A DNA stretch of 64,000 bases. Origin: Verrucomicrobiaceae bacterium. Its GTDB lineage: Bacteria; Verrucomicrobiota; Verrucomicrobiia; Verrucomicrobiales; Verrucomicrobiaceae. Numbering within the stretch: the stretch's first letter is position 1; each line of letters opens with the position of its first letter. The stretch is from NCBI GenBank assembly GCA_019694165.1, contig JAIBCL010000005.1:310001-374000 (forward strand), given 5' to 3'. The position numbers and the translations under genes were made by a program. The notes under the pieces are model-generated. The model made no database searches. It saw only the letters and a program-made list of their open reading frames with translations, and was not told the origin of the DNA. This document shows positions 26,050 through 36,245 of the stretch, one piece after another.

Positions 26050-27768
26050 ATGTCGTCCCAAGCTGGCCATGATCCTCGACGCACCCCGTTCTCCTGGCGG
26101 GACGGAGCAGCGTGGCTGGTGGTTTTTGCGCTCATTTACACGGTGATCAATGTCGCCGACGAATGGCGCGCGCCGCTGCGGCAGAGCGCCGTGATTCATC
26201 TCGAAGCGCGCTATCTGCCCGGCTACACGTTTTACAGCCTGATGCGCGGCATCGCGGCCTACGTCGTGTCGTTTCTCTTCACGATGGTCTATGGCTACAT
26301 GATGGCCCGCGTGCGCGGAGCGAGCCGTGTGATGCTGCCGTTGCTCGACATCCTGCAGAGCATTCCTGTTCTCGGCTTCCTGCCGGGTTTCGTGCTCGCG
26401 CTCGTTCATCTGTTCCCGCATCGAAACGTCGGCCTCGAGATGGCCTCGGTGCTGATGATCTTCACCGGCCAGGTCTGGAACATGACGTTCTCGTTCTACA
26501 ATTCGCTGCGTTCCGTGCCGCAGGATCTCGTGGAAGTCAGCCAGCTCAGCGGCCTCGGCTGGTGGCAGCGTTTCATGTCGCTCGATCTGTCTTACGCCGC
26601 ACCGGGACTCATCTGGAACAGTATGATGTCGATGGCTGGCGGCTGGTTTTTCCTCGCGGTCAGCGAGGCCTTCGTGCTGGGCGATCACGATTTTCGCCTG
26701 CCCGGTGTGGGCGCTTACATGAGCGTGGCCATTGAGCGTGGTGACGGAGAAGCGCAGGTGCTCGGCGTGCTGGCGATGATCATCATGATCGTCGCTCTCG
26801 ATGTCGTCGTCTGGCGTCCAGTCGTCGCTTGGGCACATCGCTTCAGCGATGAACAAGGCCGGCCCGCCACGCTTCTCTTCTCATGGGACTGGTGGGGCCG
26901 CACGCGACTGGCCGCATGGCTTGGCGCATTCGGTCGCAAAACACGACTCTGGATTGCCTCGCTGCCGATCGGCGGAGCGATGCCTGACGTTTTGAAAAGG
27001 CCACGTCGCCCGAGAGGCTGGCGCGCATGGACAGGCCGTGTCTTCATCTGGCTCGTATGGGCGGGCATCATCGCATCCGTCGGCTTTTACATCGATCTCG
27101 TGCAGACGGTGCACTGGTCGCAGTGGCTGGATTTGATCCGCGATACCGCGCTGACCTTTGGTCGCGTGCTGGCCTCTGTCGTGTTCGCCACACTTTGGAC
27201 CGTGCCCGTCGGCGTGTGGATCGGCACGCATAAAAAATGGGCGCGGCGTTTGCAGCCCGTGATTCAAACTGCGGCCAGCTTCCCCGCGCCGATGCTTTAT
27301 CCACTCGTGCTCGGCCTCGCGATAAGCGCGGGCTTCGGCCTCGAGAGCAGCTCCATCGCGCTGCTGCTGCTGGGCACACAATGGTATGTGCTCTTCAACG
27401 TGATCGCCGGCGCATCCGGCATGCCGAATGATCTGCGCGAGGTGTGCTCGCTCGCCACTCTGCGCCGGTCTCGCGTGTGGACTGCCTACATTTTGCCCGC
27501 GATTTTTCCACAGCTCGTCACCGGCTGGATCACCGCGATGGGTGGCGCGTGGAATGCGAGCGTCGTCGCTGAATACCTGCGCTATCAAGGCTGCACGCTG
27601 AGCGCCACGGGGCTCGGCGCGACGATCAGCAAGGCCACCGAGCACGGTGACTTTGCCACGCTCGCCGCCGCCGTGGGGCTCATGTCCGTCTCCGTCGTCG
27701 GCTTCAATCGTCTCGTATGGCGGCCGCTCAGCCGTCTCGCGCAAAACCGTTACGCTGCCCTTCAGTAG
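26050..27768 (+). CDS. ABC transporter permease with two fused membrane domains (NitT/TauT type)
   Basis: A 572-residue inner-membrane protein in which two permease halves of the SsuC/TauC type are fused: first half about residues 18-260, second about 350-570, joined by a charged linker. Each half carries a version of the EAA loop that docks on the ATPase ([40 protein letters not shown]). Such fused permeases form a known subgroup of nitrate/sulfonate/taurine-type importers. The ATPase gene follows after two bases. No substrate-binding protein is next to it, so the substrate cannot be inferred. ATG 26050 is chosen; ATG 26041 is an alternative. Confidence 0.88.
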   Translation: MSSQAGHDPRRTPFSWRDGAAWLVVFALIYTVINVADEWRAPLRQSAVIHLEARYLPGYTFYSLMRGIAAYVVSFLFTMVYGYMMARVRGASRVMLPLLDILQSIPVLGFLPGFVLALVHLFPHRNVGLEMASVLMIFTGQVWNMTFSFYNSLRSVPQDLVEVSQLSGLGWWQRFMSLDLSYAAPGLIWNSMMSMAGGWFFLAVSEAFVLGDHDFRLPGVGAYMSVAIERGDGEAQVLGVLAMIIMIVALDVVVWRPVVAWAHRFSDEQGRPATLLFSWDWWGRTRLAAWLGAFGRKTRLWIASLPIGGAMPDVLKRPRRPRGWRAWTGRVFIWLVWAGIIASVGFYIDLVQTVHWSQWLDLIRDTALTFGRVLASVVFATLWTVPVGVWIGTHKKWARRLQPVIQTAASFPAPMLYPLVLGLAISAGFGLESSSIALLLLGTQWYVLFNVIAGASGMPNDLREVCSLATLRRSRVWTAYILPAIFPQLVTGWITAMGGAWNASVVAEYLRYQGCTLSATGLGATISKATEHGDFATLAAAVGLMSVSVVGFNRLVWRPLSRLAQNRYAALQ

Positions 27769-27770
27769 CC

Positions 27771-29072
27771 ATGCCTGACTCACTCATTGATCTCGAAAAC
27801 GTGACGCTCCATCTTCCCGGCAGCGATGGCAGGCCGGTGGAGATTTTGCACGACATCAGTCTTTCGGTGAAGGAACGCGAGGTCGTCGCCATCCTCGGAC
27901 CATCCGGCTGCGGAAAATCGACCTTGCTCCGCGTCGTCCTCGGCCTCACCGAGCCCGACGCAGGTCGTCGTCTTTATCGCGGCAAGCCTTTGCACGGCCT
28001 TACGCCCTCGACCTCGCTTGTGTTTCAGAGCTTTGCCTTGTTCCCTTGGCTGACGGTTCACGAAAACATCGCGCTTTGCCTCGAGAACCTCGGCCTCACT
28101 GACGAAGAATGTGACAAACGCGTGCATGAAACCATCGACGCCGTCGGTCTTGAAGGCTCGGAGAATGCATATCCGCGCGAGCTGTCGGGTGGCATGAAAC
28201 AACGAGTCGGCATCGCCCGCGCGCTCGCCGTGCGGCCCGCGCTGCTTTGCATGGACGAGCCGTTCAGCGCGCTCGATGTGCTGACAGGCGAGACATTGCG
28301 CAATGAAGTCATGGACCTCTACCGCTCGCCAAAATCACCGATCAACGCCGTCATCATGGTCACGCACAGCATCAGCGAGGCTGTGTTCATGGCCACGCGC
28401 ATCGTCGTCATGGGCGCGCATCCCGGCGTGATCCGCGCCGTGCTCGACAATCCCCTGCCCTATCCGCGTGATGAGCGACATCCCGAATTCCTGCGACTTT
28501 CCCAGCAGATTCACGGTTTTATTTCGCAGAGCATCATGGCCAGCACCCAGGCTACCGGCGTCGATCGCGCGCCGCAGCATCAGCTCGTTCAGTCGATCCC
28601 AAACACCAGCCTCGCCGCCACCATCGGTCTTCTCGAAGTGCTCGAGAACGAGGGCGACATGGACTTCTTCGAGTTGCAGCAGCACGCCGGCCTCGAACTC
28701 ACCGATCTGCTGCTCATTTTGAAGACGGCCGAGATCTTCGGCTGGGTCGCCACGCCCGCGAATCGCGTCGTCATGACCGCCGCCGGCCGCGCCTTCCTCG
28801 CCGCCGACATTAACACGCGCAAAAATGCCGTCCGCGCCGGTCTGCGCGACATCCGGGTCTTCCAGGTAGTCATCGAGACGCTGCGCACGGAGACTGACGG
28901 CGAGGTCGAGGAATATTTGCTCAAAGACAAGCTGTCACGCTTGTTCCCCTACGAAGACTCAGCCCGGACGATCCAGACCATCACCAACTGGGCCCGCTAC
29001 GCCGAACTGTTCAAATACGACAGCGACCGCCACCTGTTCTACGAGCTCCACCCGGAGACTGCGGCGGCCTGA
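27771..29072 (+). CDS. ABC transporter ATPase with C-terminal AAA-associated domain
   Basis: A 433-residue ABC ATPase of the NitT/TauT/SsuB type. Walker A is GPSGCGKST, the signature is LSGGMKQRV, Walker B is [12 protein letters not shown] and the switch His is in VTHSISEAV. After about residue 265 there is an added domain of about 165 residues (AAA-associated, PF09821), containing two winged-helix-like parts ([44 protein letters not shown]). In this subgroup the extra domain probably senses or regulates. It starts two bases after the fused permease gene, so the two make one importer. It converges on ftsK, with only 15 bases between the stops. Confidence 0.92.
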   Translation: MPDSLIDLENVTLHLPGSDGRPVEILHDISLSVKEREVVAILGPSGCGKSTLLRVVLGLTEPDAGRRLYRGKPLHGLTPSTSLVFQSFALFPWLTVHENIALCLENLGLTDEECDKRVHETIDAVGLEGSENAYPRELSGGMKQRVGIARALAVRPALLCMDEPFSALDVLTGETLRNEVMDLYRSPKSPINAVIMVTHSISEAVFMATRIVVMGAHPGVIRAVLDNPLPYPRDERHPEFLRLSQQIHGFISQSIMASTQATGVDRAPQHQLVQSIPNTSLAATIGLLEVLENEGDMDFFELQQHAGLELTDLLLILKTAEIFGWVATPANRVVMTAAGRAFLAADINTRKNAVRAGLRDIRVFQVVIETLRTETDGEVEEYLLKDKLSRLFPYEDSARTIQTITNWARYAELFKYDSDRHLFYELHPETAAA

Positions 29073-29087
29073 ACCGCGCGTTCCCTT

Positions 29088-31676
29088 CTAGCCAAGCTCG
29101 ACGAGAATCTCACGCGGCTTCGCACCTTCGCCCGGACCGATGATGCCGCGATCTTCGAGGAGATCCATCATGCGCGCGGCGCGCCCGTAGCCGAGGCGCA
29201 AACGGCGTTGGAACAGGGACGTGGATGCCTTCTTTTCCTGGCGCACGACTTCGAGGCACTTTTCGAGCGTCTCCTCTTCCTCGGCAGAGACGCCGCCTTC
29301 GCCTTCCTCGCCCTCGAACGATTCGGCTCCGGCCTCGGTGGCTGCATCGTAGATTGGCCTGCCCTGGCTCTCGCAATACTGCACGAGACCATGGATTTCA
29401 TCATCGGTGACCAGCGCACCCTGGGAGCGCACGGGCTGCGAACCGCCGGGCGGGACGTAGAGCATGTCCCCTTTGCCGACGAGGTTTTCGGCGCCCTTGC
29501 GGTCGAGGATGACGCGGCTGTCGAGCGCGGAAGCCACCTGGAAGGCGATACGCGACGGCACGTTTGCCTTGATCACACCGGTGATGACATCGGCGCGCGG
29601 CGTCTGCGTGGCAACGATCAGATGGATGCCGGCGGCGCGCGCCATCTGCGTGATGCGGGCGATGGCGACTTCGATGTCAGCCGGCGCGGTCTGCATGAGA
29701 TCGGCCAGCTCGTCGATGATGACGACGATGTACGGCATCGTGTCGGGGATGACGAGTTCGTGCTTCGGACGCGGCGGCGGCGAGGCGTCGCTGGTCCAGT
29801 CTTCACCGGGTGCTGGCGGAGCGAGGGTGACGTTGAACAGCTCGTTGTCGTCCATTTCCGCGATCATCTCGGGCGTAGTCTCCTTGAGAGGCTTCCGCGG
29901 CTTGAGCGGCGCATCAAGGACAGGCGGCTCCGTGGCGAGGCTGGCTACGGGGGCGGCCGAGGCGCTTGAAGCAGCGGCCTTCTTCCGGTTCCGGTTGTTG
30001 AAGACCTCGAAGTTCCGGCAGCCTTCCTGGGCGAAAATCTGGTAGCGAGTCTCCATCTCGCGCACGACCCAGCGCAGCGCCATGAGCGCCTTCTTCGGAT
30101 CGGTCACCACAGGCAAGGCGAGGTGCGGGAGGTTCGCGTAGGTCTGCATCTCCACCACCTTCGGGTCGATGAGGATGAAGCGCAGCTCGTCCGGTGCGAA
30201 GCGGCAGAGCAGGCTCGTGACGATGCTGTTGATGCACACGCTCTTGCCGCTGCCGGTGGCACCGGCCACGAGGAGATGCGGCATGGCGGCGAGGTCGCCG
30301 ATGATCGTCTTGCCGTAAACATCCTTGCCGAGCGCAAGCGGCAGACGCGCCTTGCCATTCTGGAAGGCATCGTCTTCGAGGAGTTCGCGGACGGGCACGA
30401 TGACTTTTTCGGTGTTTGCCAGTTCGATGCCGACGGTGTCCTTCCCGGGGATGGGGGCAAGAATGTTGATGCGTTCGGCCTTCGTGGCGCGGGCCAGGTC
30501 GGCGTCGAGATTGGCAATGCGCGCGACACGCAGCCCGTCGCTGGGACGCACCTCGAAGCGCGTGATGGCGGGTCCGCGCGTGATGTCACCCGGAGTGACG
30601 GTGATGCCGAAGCTGGCGAGCGTGCGCACGATGGTGGCCTGTGTGTCGAGCAGCGCCTGCCGGTCGGCGGGATGGTGGCCGTTGTTTTGCGGCCAGCGCA
30701 GCAGGTCGAGGCTGGGCAGTTTGTAATCCTTGAACACCTCGGTGAGGCTTCCCACAGGCGCGGTGGAGATGCGTTCCAGCTTTTGCGCGCGCTTCTTCTC
30801 CCACACCTCCGCCAGCGGCGGCTTGTCTGATTTCGACGGCACGCGTGGGGCCGAGGCATCAATGATCTGCGGCGGCGGGGGCGGATCAAACTGCAGCGGC
30901 AGCTCGGTCGTGACCATTTCTTCCGGGGCCAGGCTGTCCGGGGTGATCTCGGACACCTTCGCCCCACGGGGCTTGCGCCGCGGCGCGGCAACAGGCGCGG
31001 CGGGCGGTGCAGGTACCGGCAGGCGCGAGACGACGATGTCCGGCACTCCGGCGTAGGCCTGGCGCATCTTCCACTGGGAGATCAGCTTCGGAATCTCGCC
31101 CTTGAGGCTCGAGAGCACGTCGAGGGGATGCAGGCCGGTGACGAACACCAGTCCGATGCAATAACAGAGGCCGAGCACGAAGGTGGACCCCACCTTGCCC
31201 AGCAGGTTGTCGAAAACCACGCCGCCCAACAGATGCCCCACACCGCCGCCGCCCCCAAACGGAGCGATGCCATTCCTCAGTTGGAACCAACCCTGGATGT
31301 GCAGCAGAGCCGCCGCACTCAACACGATGAGCACCAGACCAAGCCACGCACGGGCCGTCACCCGCAAGTTTGAGGTCATCTTGCACACTCCGAACCACGT
31401 CAGGCAAAACGGAATCAAGTACGTGGCCGCTCCGAGCAAGAACAGAGAGTAACCAGCCGCCAGCGCGCCCATGCGGCCCACGAAATTCTGGGTCACCGCG
31501 TTCGGCTGGGCAGAAGGGCTGAGGCGGCTCCACGTCGGCAGGTCACGCGGATCATACGAGAACAGCGCCAGAAAATAGAGCACCGCCAGCCCGATCATGA
31601 CGATGCCAAGCACATCGTCCCAAGCGGACTCGACTTCTTCGGTGCTGCGGCTGCGCTGCGGACGAGGGCGGTTCAT
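29088..31676 (-). CDS. ftsK: DNA translocase FtsK
   Basis: An 862-residue FtsK/SpoIIIE protein that pumps DNA at the division septum and helps resolve chromosome dimers. The N-terminus has about four membrane helices (to about 190), then a Pro-rich linker, then the motor domain: Walker A GATGSGKSVC (about 471-480), Walker B FILIDPKVVE, and a C-terminal winged-helix gamma domain (RLRLGYGRAARMMDLLEDRGII) for reading polar DNA sites. Between about 560 and 645, where short loops are usual, there is a low-complexity acidic/Ala-Pro insertion of about 85 residues. The ATG at 31676 is used; a TTG six codons upstream is possible. The AT-rich gap 31690-31735 probably holds its promoter. Confidence 0.93.
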   Translation of the reverse strand: MNRPRPQRSRSTEEVESAWDDVLGIVMIGLAVLYFLALFSYDPRDLPTWSRLSPSAQPNAVTQNFVGRMGALAAGYSLFLLGAATYLIPFCLTWFGVCKMTSNLRVTARAWLGLVLIVLSAAALLHIQGWFQLRNGIAPFGGGGGVGHLLGGVVFDNLLGKVGSTFVLGLCYCIGLVFVTGLHPLDVLSSLKGEIPKLISQWKMRQAYAGVPDIVVSRLPVPAPPAAPVAAPRRKPRGAKVSEITPDSLAPEEMVTTELPLQFDPPPPPQIIDASAPRVPSKSDKPPLAEVWEKKRAQKLERISTAPVGSLTEVFKDYKLPSLDLLRWPQNNGHHPADRQALLDTQATIVRTLASFGITVTPGDITRGPAITRFEVRPSDGLRVARIANLDADLARATKAERINILAPIPGKDTVGIELANTEKVIVPVRELLEDDAFQNGKARLPLALGKDVYGKTIIGDLAAMPHLLVAGATGSGKSVCINSIVTSLLCRFAPDELRFILIDPKVVEMQTYANLPHLALPVVTDPKKALMALRWVVREMETRYQIFAQEGCRNFEVFNNRNRKKAAASSASAAPVASLATEPPVLDAPLKPRKPLKETTPEMIAEMDDNELFNVTLAPPAPGEDWTSDASPPPRPKHELVIPDTMPYIVVIIDELADLMQTAPADIEVAIARITQMARAAGIHLIVATQTPRADVITGVIKANVPSRIAFQVASALDSRVILDRKGAENLVGKGDMLYVPPGGSQPVRSQGALVTDDEIHGLVQYCESQGRPIYDAATEAGAESFEGEEGEGGVSAEEEETLEKCLEVVRQEKKASTSLFQRRLRLGYGRAARMMDLLEDRGIIGPGEGAKPREILVELG

Positions 31677-31819
31677 GTAGTGGGGGCGTTTCAAATTAAA
31701 GCTTAAGTTTAGTTAACAAACCAAAAACCTCAATGCCTATCTCTCCAATCTGAACGCCCTCACAAAAAGCACCCACAATCCGGCTTGGCACACGGCCACG
31801 CCGACCGGAAGGTGGCGGC

Positions 31820-32413
31820 ATGAAAACGAAAAACCTCGCCCTCTTGCCGGCTGTCGCGGTGATCCTCGTGCTGACCGGCTGTCCGGAAACCAATGTGCCG
31901 CGCGACTTCGGCTCCTGTCCGCTCAAACTGAACGCCGAAGAGTGGAACGGAGTGTGGGCCGACCCCGCCGATGGTGAAGGCATGACCTTCAAGGTCGTGG
32001 ATGCCGCCAAGGGGCAGCTCACCATCACGTTCCCGGCCAAGGCCAACAAGGAACCAGAAGTACTCCAGGTCGTGATCAACGAAGTGAACGGTGGCGAGAC
32101 GGAGAAGAAGCTCGCTTTCTTCATCCACTTCGACAAGACCGCCGCTGCGGCGGGCCTCGGCCCCTTCAATCTCATCCGCCGGCCGGAGAATGGCGTGCTG
32201 CGTCTCTGGAACCTCAGACACGATGTGATCGAGGCGGCGGTAAAGAGCGGCGAACTGAAAGGCACGCTTACAAAGGTGCCAAAGACCAAGGACGAAGCCG
32301 AACACCAGCACGCGCAGCTCGCCGCCGACCCTGCGAACTACCAGCGGATCGTGGATGCGAAATTCTGGGATTGGACTGATCCGGGCGTCTTCGTGCGCAC
32401 AAAGGAAAAATAA
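31820..32413 (+). CDS. Lipoprotein of unknown function
   Basis: A 197-residue protein with a lipoprotein signal peptide and lipobox LTGC (Cys21). The ATG is preceded by GGAAGG, one of the few good ribosome binding sites in the window. The mature part contains a beta-rich stretch (EGMTFKVVDAAKGQLTITF) and later KLAFFIHFDKT. No family is recognised. Many Verrucomicrobia carry such single-domain lipoproteins that may sit in the outer membrane. It is divergent from ftsK and followed after 58 bases by the beta-helix protein. Confidence 0.7.
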   Translation: MKTKNLALLPAVAVILVLTGCPETNVPRDFGSCPLKLNAEEWNGVWADPADGEGMTFKVVDAAKGQLTITFPAKANKEPEVLQVVINEVNGGETEKKLAFFIHFDKTAAAAGLGPFNLIRRPENGVLRLWNLRHDVIEAAVKSGELKGTLTKVPKTKDEAEHQHAQLAADPANYQRIVDAKFWDWTDPGVFVRTKEK

Positions 32414-32471
32414 CGGCCCGCGGCGTGGAGCCGGAAAGTCCGCGGCATGTTGCGGCGTGGTCTTGCGCTCC

Positions 32472-33641
32472 ATGCGCCGCTTTTGCTTCATCCTCGCCGC
32501 CGCTTCCCTGAACGTCCACGCTCTTACCGAGACGGAAATCCAAGGCCATATCGACGAGGCGGTGAAAGCCGGCGGTGGCGAGGTGGTGATACCGCCCGGC
32601 GTGCATGTGATCGAGCGCGGACTTGTGATCAAAGCTGCGAGGAATCTGCGCCTCATCGGCCTCGATGCCGAGAAGTGCGTGCTCAAAGCGCCGCCGTTAA
32701 GCTATGCGGAAACCGCGGCGGGCACGCCGGCGGGAAGCGACCGCATCGCCACGGCGCGCCTGCAGAATATCAAGCCCGGCATGAGGCTGCACATCGAGGC
32801 CGATGGCGAGACCGACAGCTTCACGAAGAAACCGAAACCCTACATGCTCGCCATCGTCAAGGCGGTGGAAAAGGACGCCATAGTCCTCAAAGAGCCGCTC
32901 AAGTTCCCCGTGCCCGCCAGGGCGCTGGTCCGCGATGAGGCCGCGCCTAATCTCATCGAGGTACGTGGTGCGAGCGAAGGCGTGCGCATTGAAAAGCTCA
33001 CCCTCGACGGCGGCAGGACGGACGGTGACCCGCCAGTGCGCGGCCACGCGCAGCTCTGCGGTGTGTTTGCTGCCGGCCCCTACTCGTATGAGAAGGGACC
33101 GACGGGGCCGAAAGTGAAAGGCGTCGTCGTCTCCCGCTGCATCATCCAGCGCTGCTTCGGCCGGGGCGTGGCCTTCTACTCGGTCGATGGCTCGTCCGTG
33201 GAGGACAGCACGATCATGGATACGAATGATGAGGCGGTCGATCTCGATCACTTCACGACGAAGACCATCGTGCGCCACAATCACGCCGCGCGCTGCAGCG
33301 TGGGCGTCGAATTGAATGACGCGAATGACTGCGCGGTCGAGGCAAACGAGTTTCGCGACTGCGGCACGGGCATCAATCTCTGGCGCTGGTGCAGGATGCC
33401 GGAGCTGAACCAAGGGAACCGCATCACCGGCAATCTTTTCACCGGTGCCAGAGGCAACGGCATCCAGATCGCCACAGGCACCGCGAGGAACACGGTGAGT
33501 GAAAACGAGATACGCGACTCCGGACGCAACGGCATCAGCCTCGCCGGCTCGAACCAGATCGTCCGTGGAAACTTGGTCGGTGGCAGCAAGCTGAAGGACG
33601 TGGTGGTGAACGAAGGCGAGCACGAAATCAGCGCCAAGTAG
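32472..33641 (+). CDS. Exported right-handed beta-helix protein
   Basis: A 389-residue protein with a signal peptide (MRRFCFILAAASLNVHA). It begins with the beta-helix cap typical of pectate-lyase/NosD-like folds (IDEAVKAGGGEVVIPPGVHVI) and continues with NosD/PbH1 repeats: VVVSRCIIQRCFGRGVAFYS, DCAVEANEFRDCGTGIN, NRITGNLFTGARGNGIQI and NTVSENEIRDSGRNGISL. Proteins of this type bind or cleave polysaccharides. No catalytic residues can be assigned without a structure. The ATG at 32472 is chosen because it gives the signal peptide. Confidence 0.78.
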   Translation: MRRFCFILAAASLNVHALTETEIQGHIDEAVKAGGGEVVIPPGVHVIERGLVIKAARNLRLIGLDAEKCVLKAPPLSYAETAAGTPAGSDRIATARLQNIKPGMRLHIEADGETDSFTKKPKPYMLAIVKAVEKDAIVLKEPLKFPVPARALVRDEAAPNLIEVRGASEGVRIEKLTLDGGRTDGDPPVRGHAQLCGVFAAGPYSYEKGPTGPKVKGVVVSRCIIQRCFGRGVAFYSVDGSSVEDSTIMDTNDEAVDLDHFTTKTIVRHNHAARCSVGVELNDANDCAVEANEFRDCGTGINLWRWCRMPELNQGNRITGNLFTGARGNGIQIATGTARNTVSENEIRDSGRNGISLAGSNQIVRGNLVGGSKLKDVVVNEGEHEISAK

Positions 33642-33668
33642 CGGCACGCCATCGCCGCCCGGTGCCGA

Positions 33669-34577
33669 TCATTTCTCCACCTCGATCCGGTAGAGAGGTG
33701 TGGGCACATGTTCGCTGGTGAGCCAGAGGCTTTTGCCATCCGGGCCGAAGCACACGGCTTCGCATTGAATCATGGCCGGCGGCACGATCCGCAACGGCGT
33801 CTGTGCCAGGGGATCGGCCAGCGGCTTCGCGGGATCCAGCCTCCATTCGTAGATGCTCGAATACGTGCTGACCACGAGGCGGGTGGCGTCGGGCGAGAAA
33901 CACGCCCCGGTGGCCATGCAGTTGTCGATCGAACGCTTGCCGGGGCGCCTGAGCGGCGGAATGCGGAATTGCGCCACGGCTTCGAGGTTCATGCAAGCGC
34001 TGGTCTGCAGCTTCACGGGAAACGCATACACGCCGCACTGGCCGGTCTCGGACTTCGTGATGACGAACAGCCGTCCGGTCCTCGGATGGCAGAGGAGCGA
34101 CTCCGCATTGTGCCTGCCGTCAGGGTAGGCGGCCCGGAGCTTCCTCACGAGCGTGGCCTGCGTCTCTGCCGGCTCGCCAGAGGCAGCGGAATCGAGGACC
34201 GGCTCGGCGACTTGATACACCTCCAGCTCGGAGCGGATGAGCAGATTGTCCCCGATGTCGCCGATGAACAGCGTGGGCGTGCCCTCCTCGTCCGGACCGC
34301 TCGCGATATCCTCCCAGTCGAAGTTTGCCGCGCCTTTGATCTCGCAGCGGGCGCGCGTGCAGCCTTTCTCATCGATGGCAAAGAGGAACGGACCGCCGCC
34401 CGAGTCGTTGAGCGTCCAGAAGATGCCCGGGCAGCGGCGGCTGATCGCAAGGCCCGAGCTTTCGTTGACGCGCGCATCGGCAAGTTTCGCGGCCAGCGTG
34501 GTCTTCCACTGTGCGTCCTCGGCGCTCGCGCAGCAGACGGTGAGAGCCAGGAGCAAAGCCTTGATGATCCTCGACAT
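33669..34577 (-). CDS. Exported beta-propeller-like protein
   Basis: A 302-residue protein with a signal peptide (MSRIIKALLLALTVCCASA). The mature part shows repeating beta-blade motifs: SSGLAISRRCPGIFWTLNDS, GTPTLFIGDIGDNLL, NAESLLCHPRTGRLFVITK, GACFSPDATRLVVSTYSSIY and VCFGPDGKSLWLTSE. This fits a six-bladed propeller like those in esterase- or phytase-like periplasmic proteins, and the motif FIGDIGDN is typical of a common secreted family of unknown role. It lies 14 bases downstream of the amidase gene on the same strand, so they are probably an operon. Confidence 0.72.
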   Translation of the reverse strand: MSRIIKALLLALTVCCASAEDAQWKTTLAAKLADARVNESSGLAISRRCPGIFWTLNDSGGGPFLFAIDEKGCTRARCEIKGAANFDWEDIASGPDEEGTPTLFIGDIGDNLLIRSELEVYQVAEPVLDSAASGEPAETQATLVRKLRAAYPDGRHNAESLLCHPRTGRLFVITKSETGQCGVYAFPVKLQTSACMNLEAVAQFRIPPLRRPGKRSIDNCMATGACFSPDATRLVVSTYSSIYEWRLDPAKPLADPLAQTPLRIVPPAMIQCEAVCFGPDGKSLWLTSEHVPTPLYRIEVEK

Positions 34578-34591
34578 GCGTCCATCGAGGT

Positions 34592-35323
34592 TCAGCCAAG
34601 GGGCTGCGCCGGGCCCGGGATGATCCGCTGATAGTGGGTGTTCACGCGGTTGAGGAACCATTGCCAGGTGCGTCCGGGCCGCCCGTTGTCCAGAAGAAAG
34701 TGCGGGCAGTCCTTGTGCGGCTGCTTGATGTAGGGGCTGATGCGCGGCCAGTGGTAATGCGGTACCACATGACCGAGCGGAATGTTGTAGGTGTACATCA
34801 GATAGGCCGCCAGCTTCGCGGTTCGGTCGATGGTCTGGCCGAGATCATTCCCGTAGTGCTCGCACATTTCGATGCCGATGGAGTAATTGTTCCCAGGTCC
34901 GTCAAAGTCGGCATGCTCGCCCTGCTCGCGGCACGGCAGATGCTGGACGGCCACATCCTGCTGCACGGTGAAGTGCCATGTGAGGAAGCCGATGCGGTTG
35001 CCCCCAGGGCGCTTTGTGGCACGCAGCGCGCCACGCTTCAGCGCCAGCGCATGCTGCCAGGCATTGCCGGTCTTGTTCTCCGTCGCATGGATCGTCACGT
35101 ACGTCGGCTTCATGGGCCGGTAGTATTTGCGCCCCACCGTGCCGGACGGGATGAGATCCTTCGCGACGTGGCATTCCGCGAGCAATTGCGCCGGCGTGAC
35201 CTTCGGCAGCGGACCGGTGCCCATGCGCGATTCCCAACTCCGCGACCGCGGAGGTGGCTGGGTGGAGCAACTGCACATCATGCCAATGGCAATGCCGACG
35301 AGCGCGATTCGAAGGTGGTTCAT
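34592..35323 (-). CDS. N-acetylmuramoyl-L-alanine amidase, lipoprotein
   Basis: A 243-residue protein of the amidase_2/PGRP family (AmpD-like). Zinc ligands expected in this fold are present: His in YVTIHATEN, a middle block GNNYSIGIEMCEHYG, and His plus Cys in HKDCPHF; HYHWPRISP also matches the family. The enzyme would cut the bond between MurNAc and the first L-Ala of the peptidoglycan stem. The N-terminus is a hydrophobic segment ending in a possible lipobox MCSC, so it is probably lipid-anchored. ATG 35323 is chosen for that reason. It is upstream of, and likely co-transcribed with, the propeller protein. Confidence 0.85.
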   Translation of the reverse strand: MNHLRIALVGIAIGMMCSCSTQPPPRSRSWESRMGTGPLPKVTPAQLLAECHVAKDLIPSGTVGRKYYRPMKPTYVTIHATENKTGNAWQHALALKRGALRATKRPGGNRIGFLTWHFTVQQDVAVQHLPCREQGEHADFDGPGNNYSIGIEMCEHYGNDLGQTIDRTAKLAAYLMYTYNIPLGHVVPHYHWPRISPYIKQPHKDCPHFLLDNGRPGRTWQWFLNRVNTHYQRIIPGPAQPLG

Positions 35324-35481
35324 GCGCTCCACTATGCGCGCCGCGCTCAATTTTGCCAGCGACGATGAAAAGACACCCTGGACTCTTCGGCTGCCGCCAT
35401 CAGGTCCTCGCCAGATTCGCAAGCCAAATGGGAGCACAGGACACCTCTCCGGCAGTCTGTTCTCCACGTCCCCGGGCGCAG

Positions 35482-36240
35482 TCACGATCCCCGGAACGCC
35501 ATGGCAGCGCCAGCGATGCTCAAGACACACATCGAGGCCGTCTCCGCCCGCAGAGTGAGAGGTCCGAGCGACACAGGGATGGCACCATGCCGGATGGCGA
35601 TGCTCATTTCCTCCTGCGTGAAATCACCCTCCGGCCCGACGAGCGCCAGGAGGCTGCAAAATGTGCCTCCGGCCTTCTGCCGCGCATCTGCCATCGCCTG
35701 GAGCATCGGCATGGAATGATCCGAAATCGCGGCGATCACCGTGAGGGCGGTGCACGCCGAGCCGCCGCACACTTCTTCCATCCGGCGCGCGGGATGGAGC
35801 ACGGGCACCCACGCGCGGCGGCACTGCTTGCAGGCCTCGACGACGATTCGCTGCCACTTGTCATGTTTCCGCGCGGCATCGTCCGCTCCGAGCTTCACGA
35901 CGCACCGCTCGGTGATGAGCGGCTGAATCTCCGTCGCACCGAGTTCGGTGGCTTTCTCGAGCAACCATTCCCAGCGGTCCGCTTTGATGAGCGCGGGAGC
36001 AAGCGTGACGCGGCCGGCCGGCAGCTCGATGTGTTCGACGGCAATGCAGTCGAGCATGATTTCGTGCTTGTTGATTGTCGCAATGTGCGCGCGGGCCATG
36101 TCGCCGACACCATTGAAAACGATGACTTCATCACCTTCACGATGGCGCATCACTTGAGAACAGTGCTTCGCTTCATCGTCGAAGAGTTGAAGCGATGACG
36201 CGTCCCATTGCGCGGGCGGGATGTAGAAGCGGTCGGACAT
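35482..36240 (-). CDS. rsmE: 16S rRNA m3U1498 methyltransferase RsmE
   Basis: A 252-residue SPOUT-class methyltransferase that methylates N3 of U1498 in 16S rRNA using S-adenosylmethionine. The N-terminal PUA-like part has HCSQVMRHREGDEVIVFNGVG; the SPOUT knot shows KADRWEWLLEKATELGATEI, the SAM loop LVGPEGDFTQEE and the C-terminal SLGPLTLRAETA, all signature blocks. Full length for the family. A strong palindrome lies directly upstream (36246-36303). Confidence 0.93.
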   Translation of the reverse strand: MSDRFYIPPAQWDASSLQLFDDEAKHCSQVMRHREGDEVIVFNGVGDMARAHIATINKHEIMLDCIAVEHIELPAGRVTLAPALIKADRWEWLLEKATELGATEIQPLITERCVVKLGADDAARKHDKWQRIVVEACKQCRRAWVPVLHPARRMEEVCGGSACTALTVIAAISDHSMPMLQAMADARQKAGGTFCSLLALVGPEGDFTQEEMSIAIRHGAIPVSLGPLTLRAETASMCVLSIAGAAMAFRGS

Positions 36241-36245
36241 TCAAG

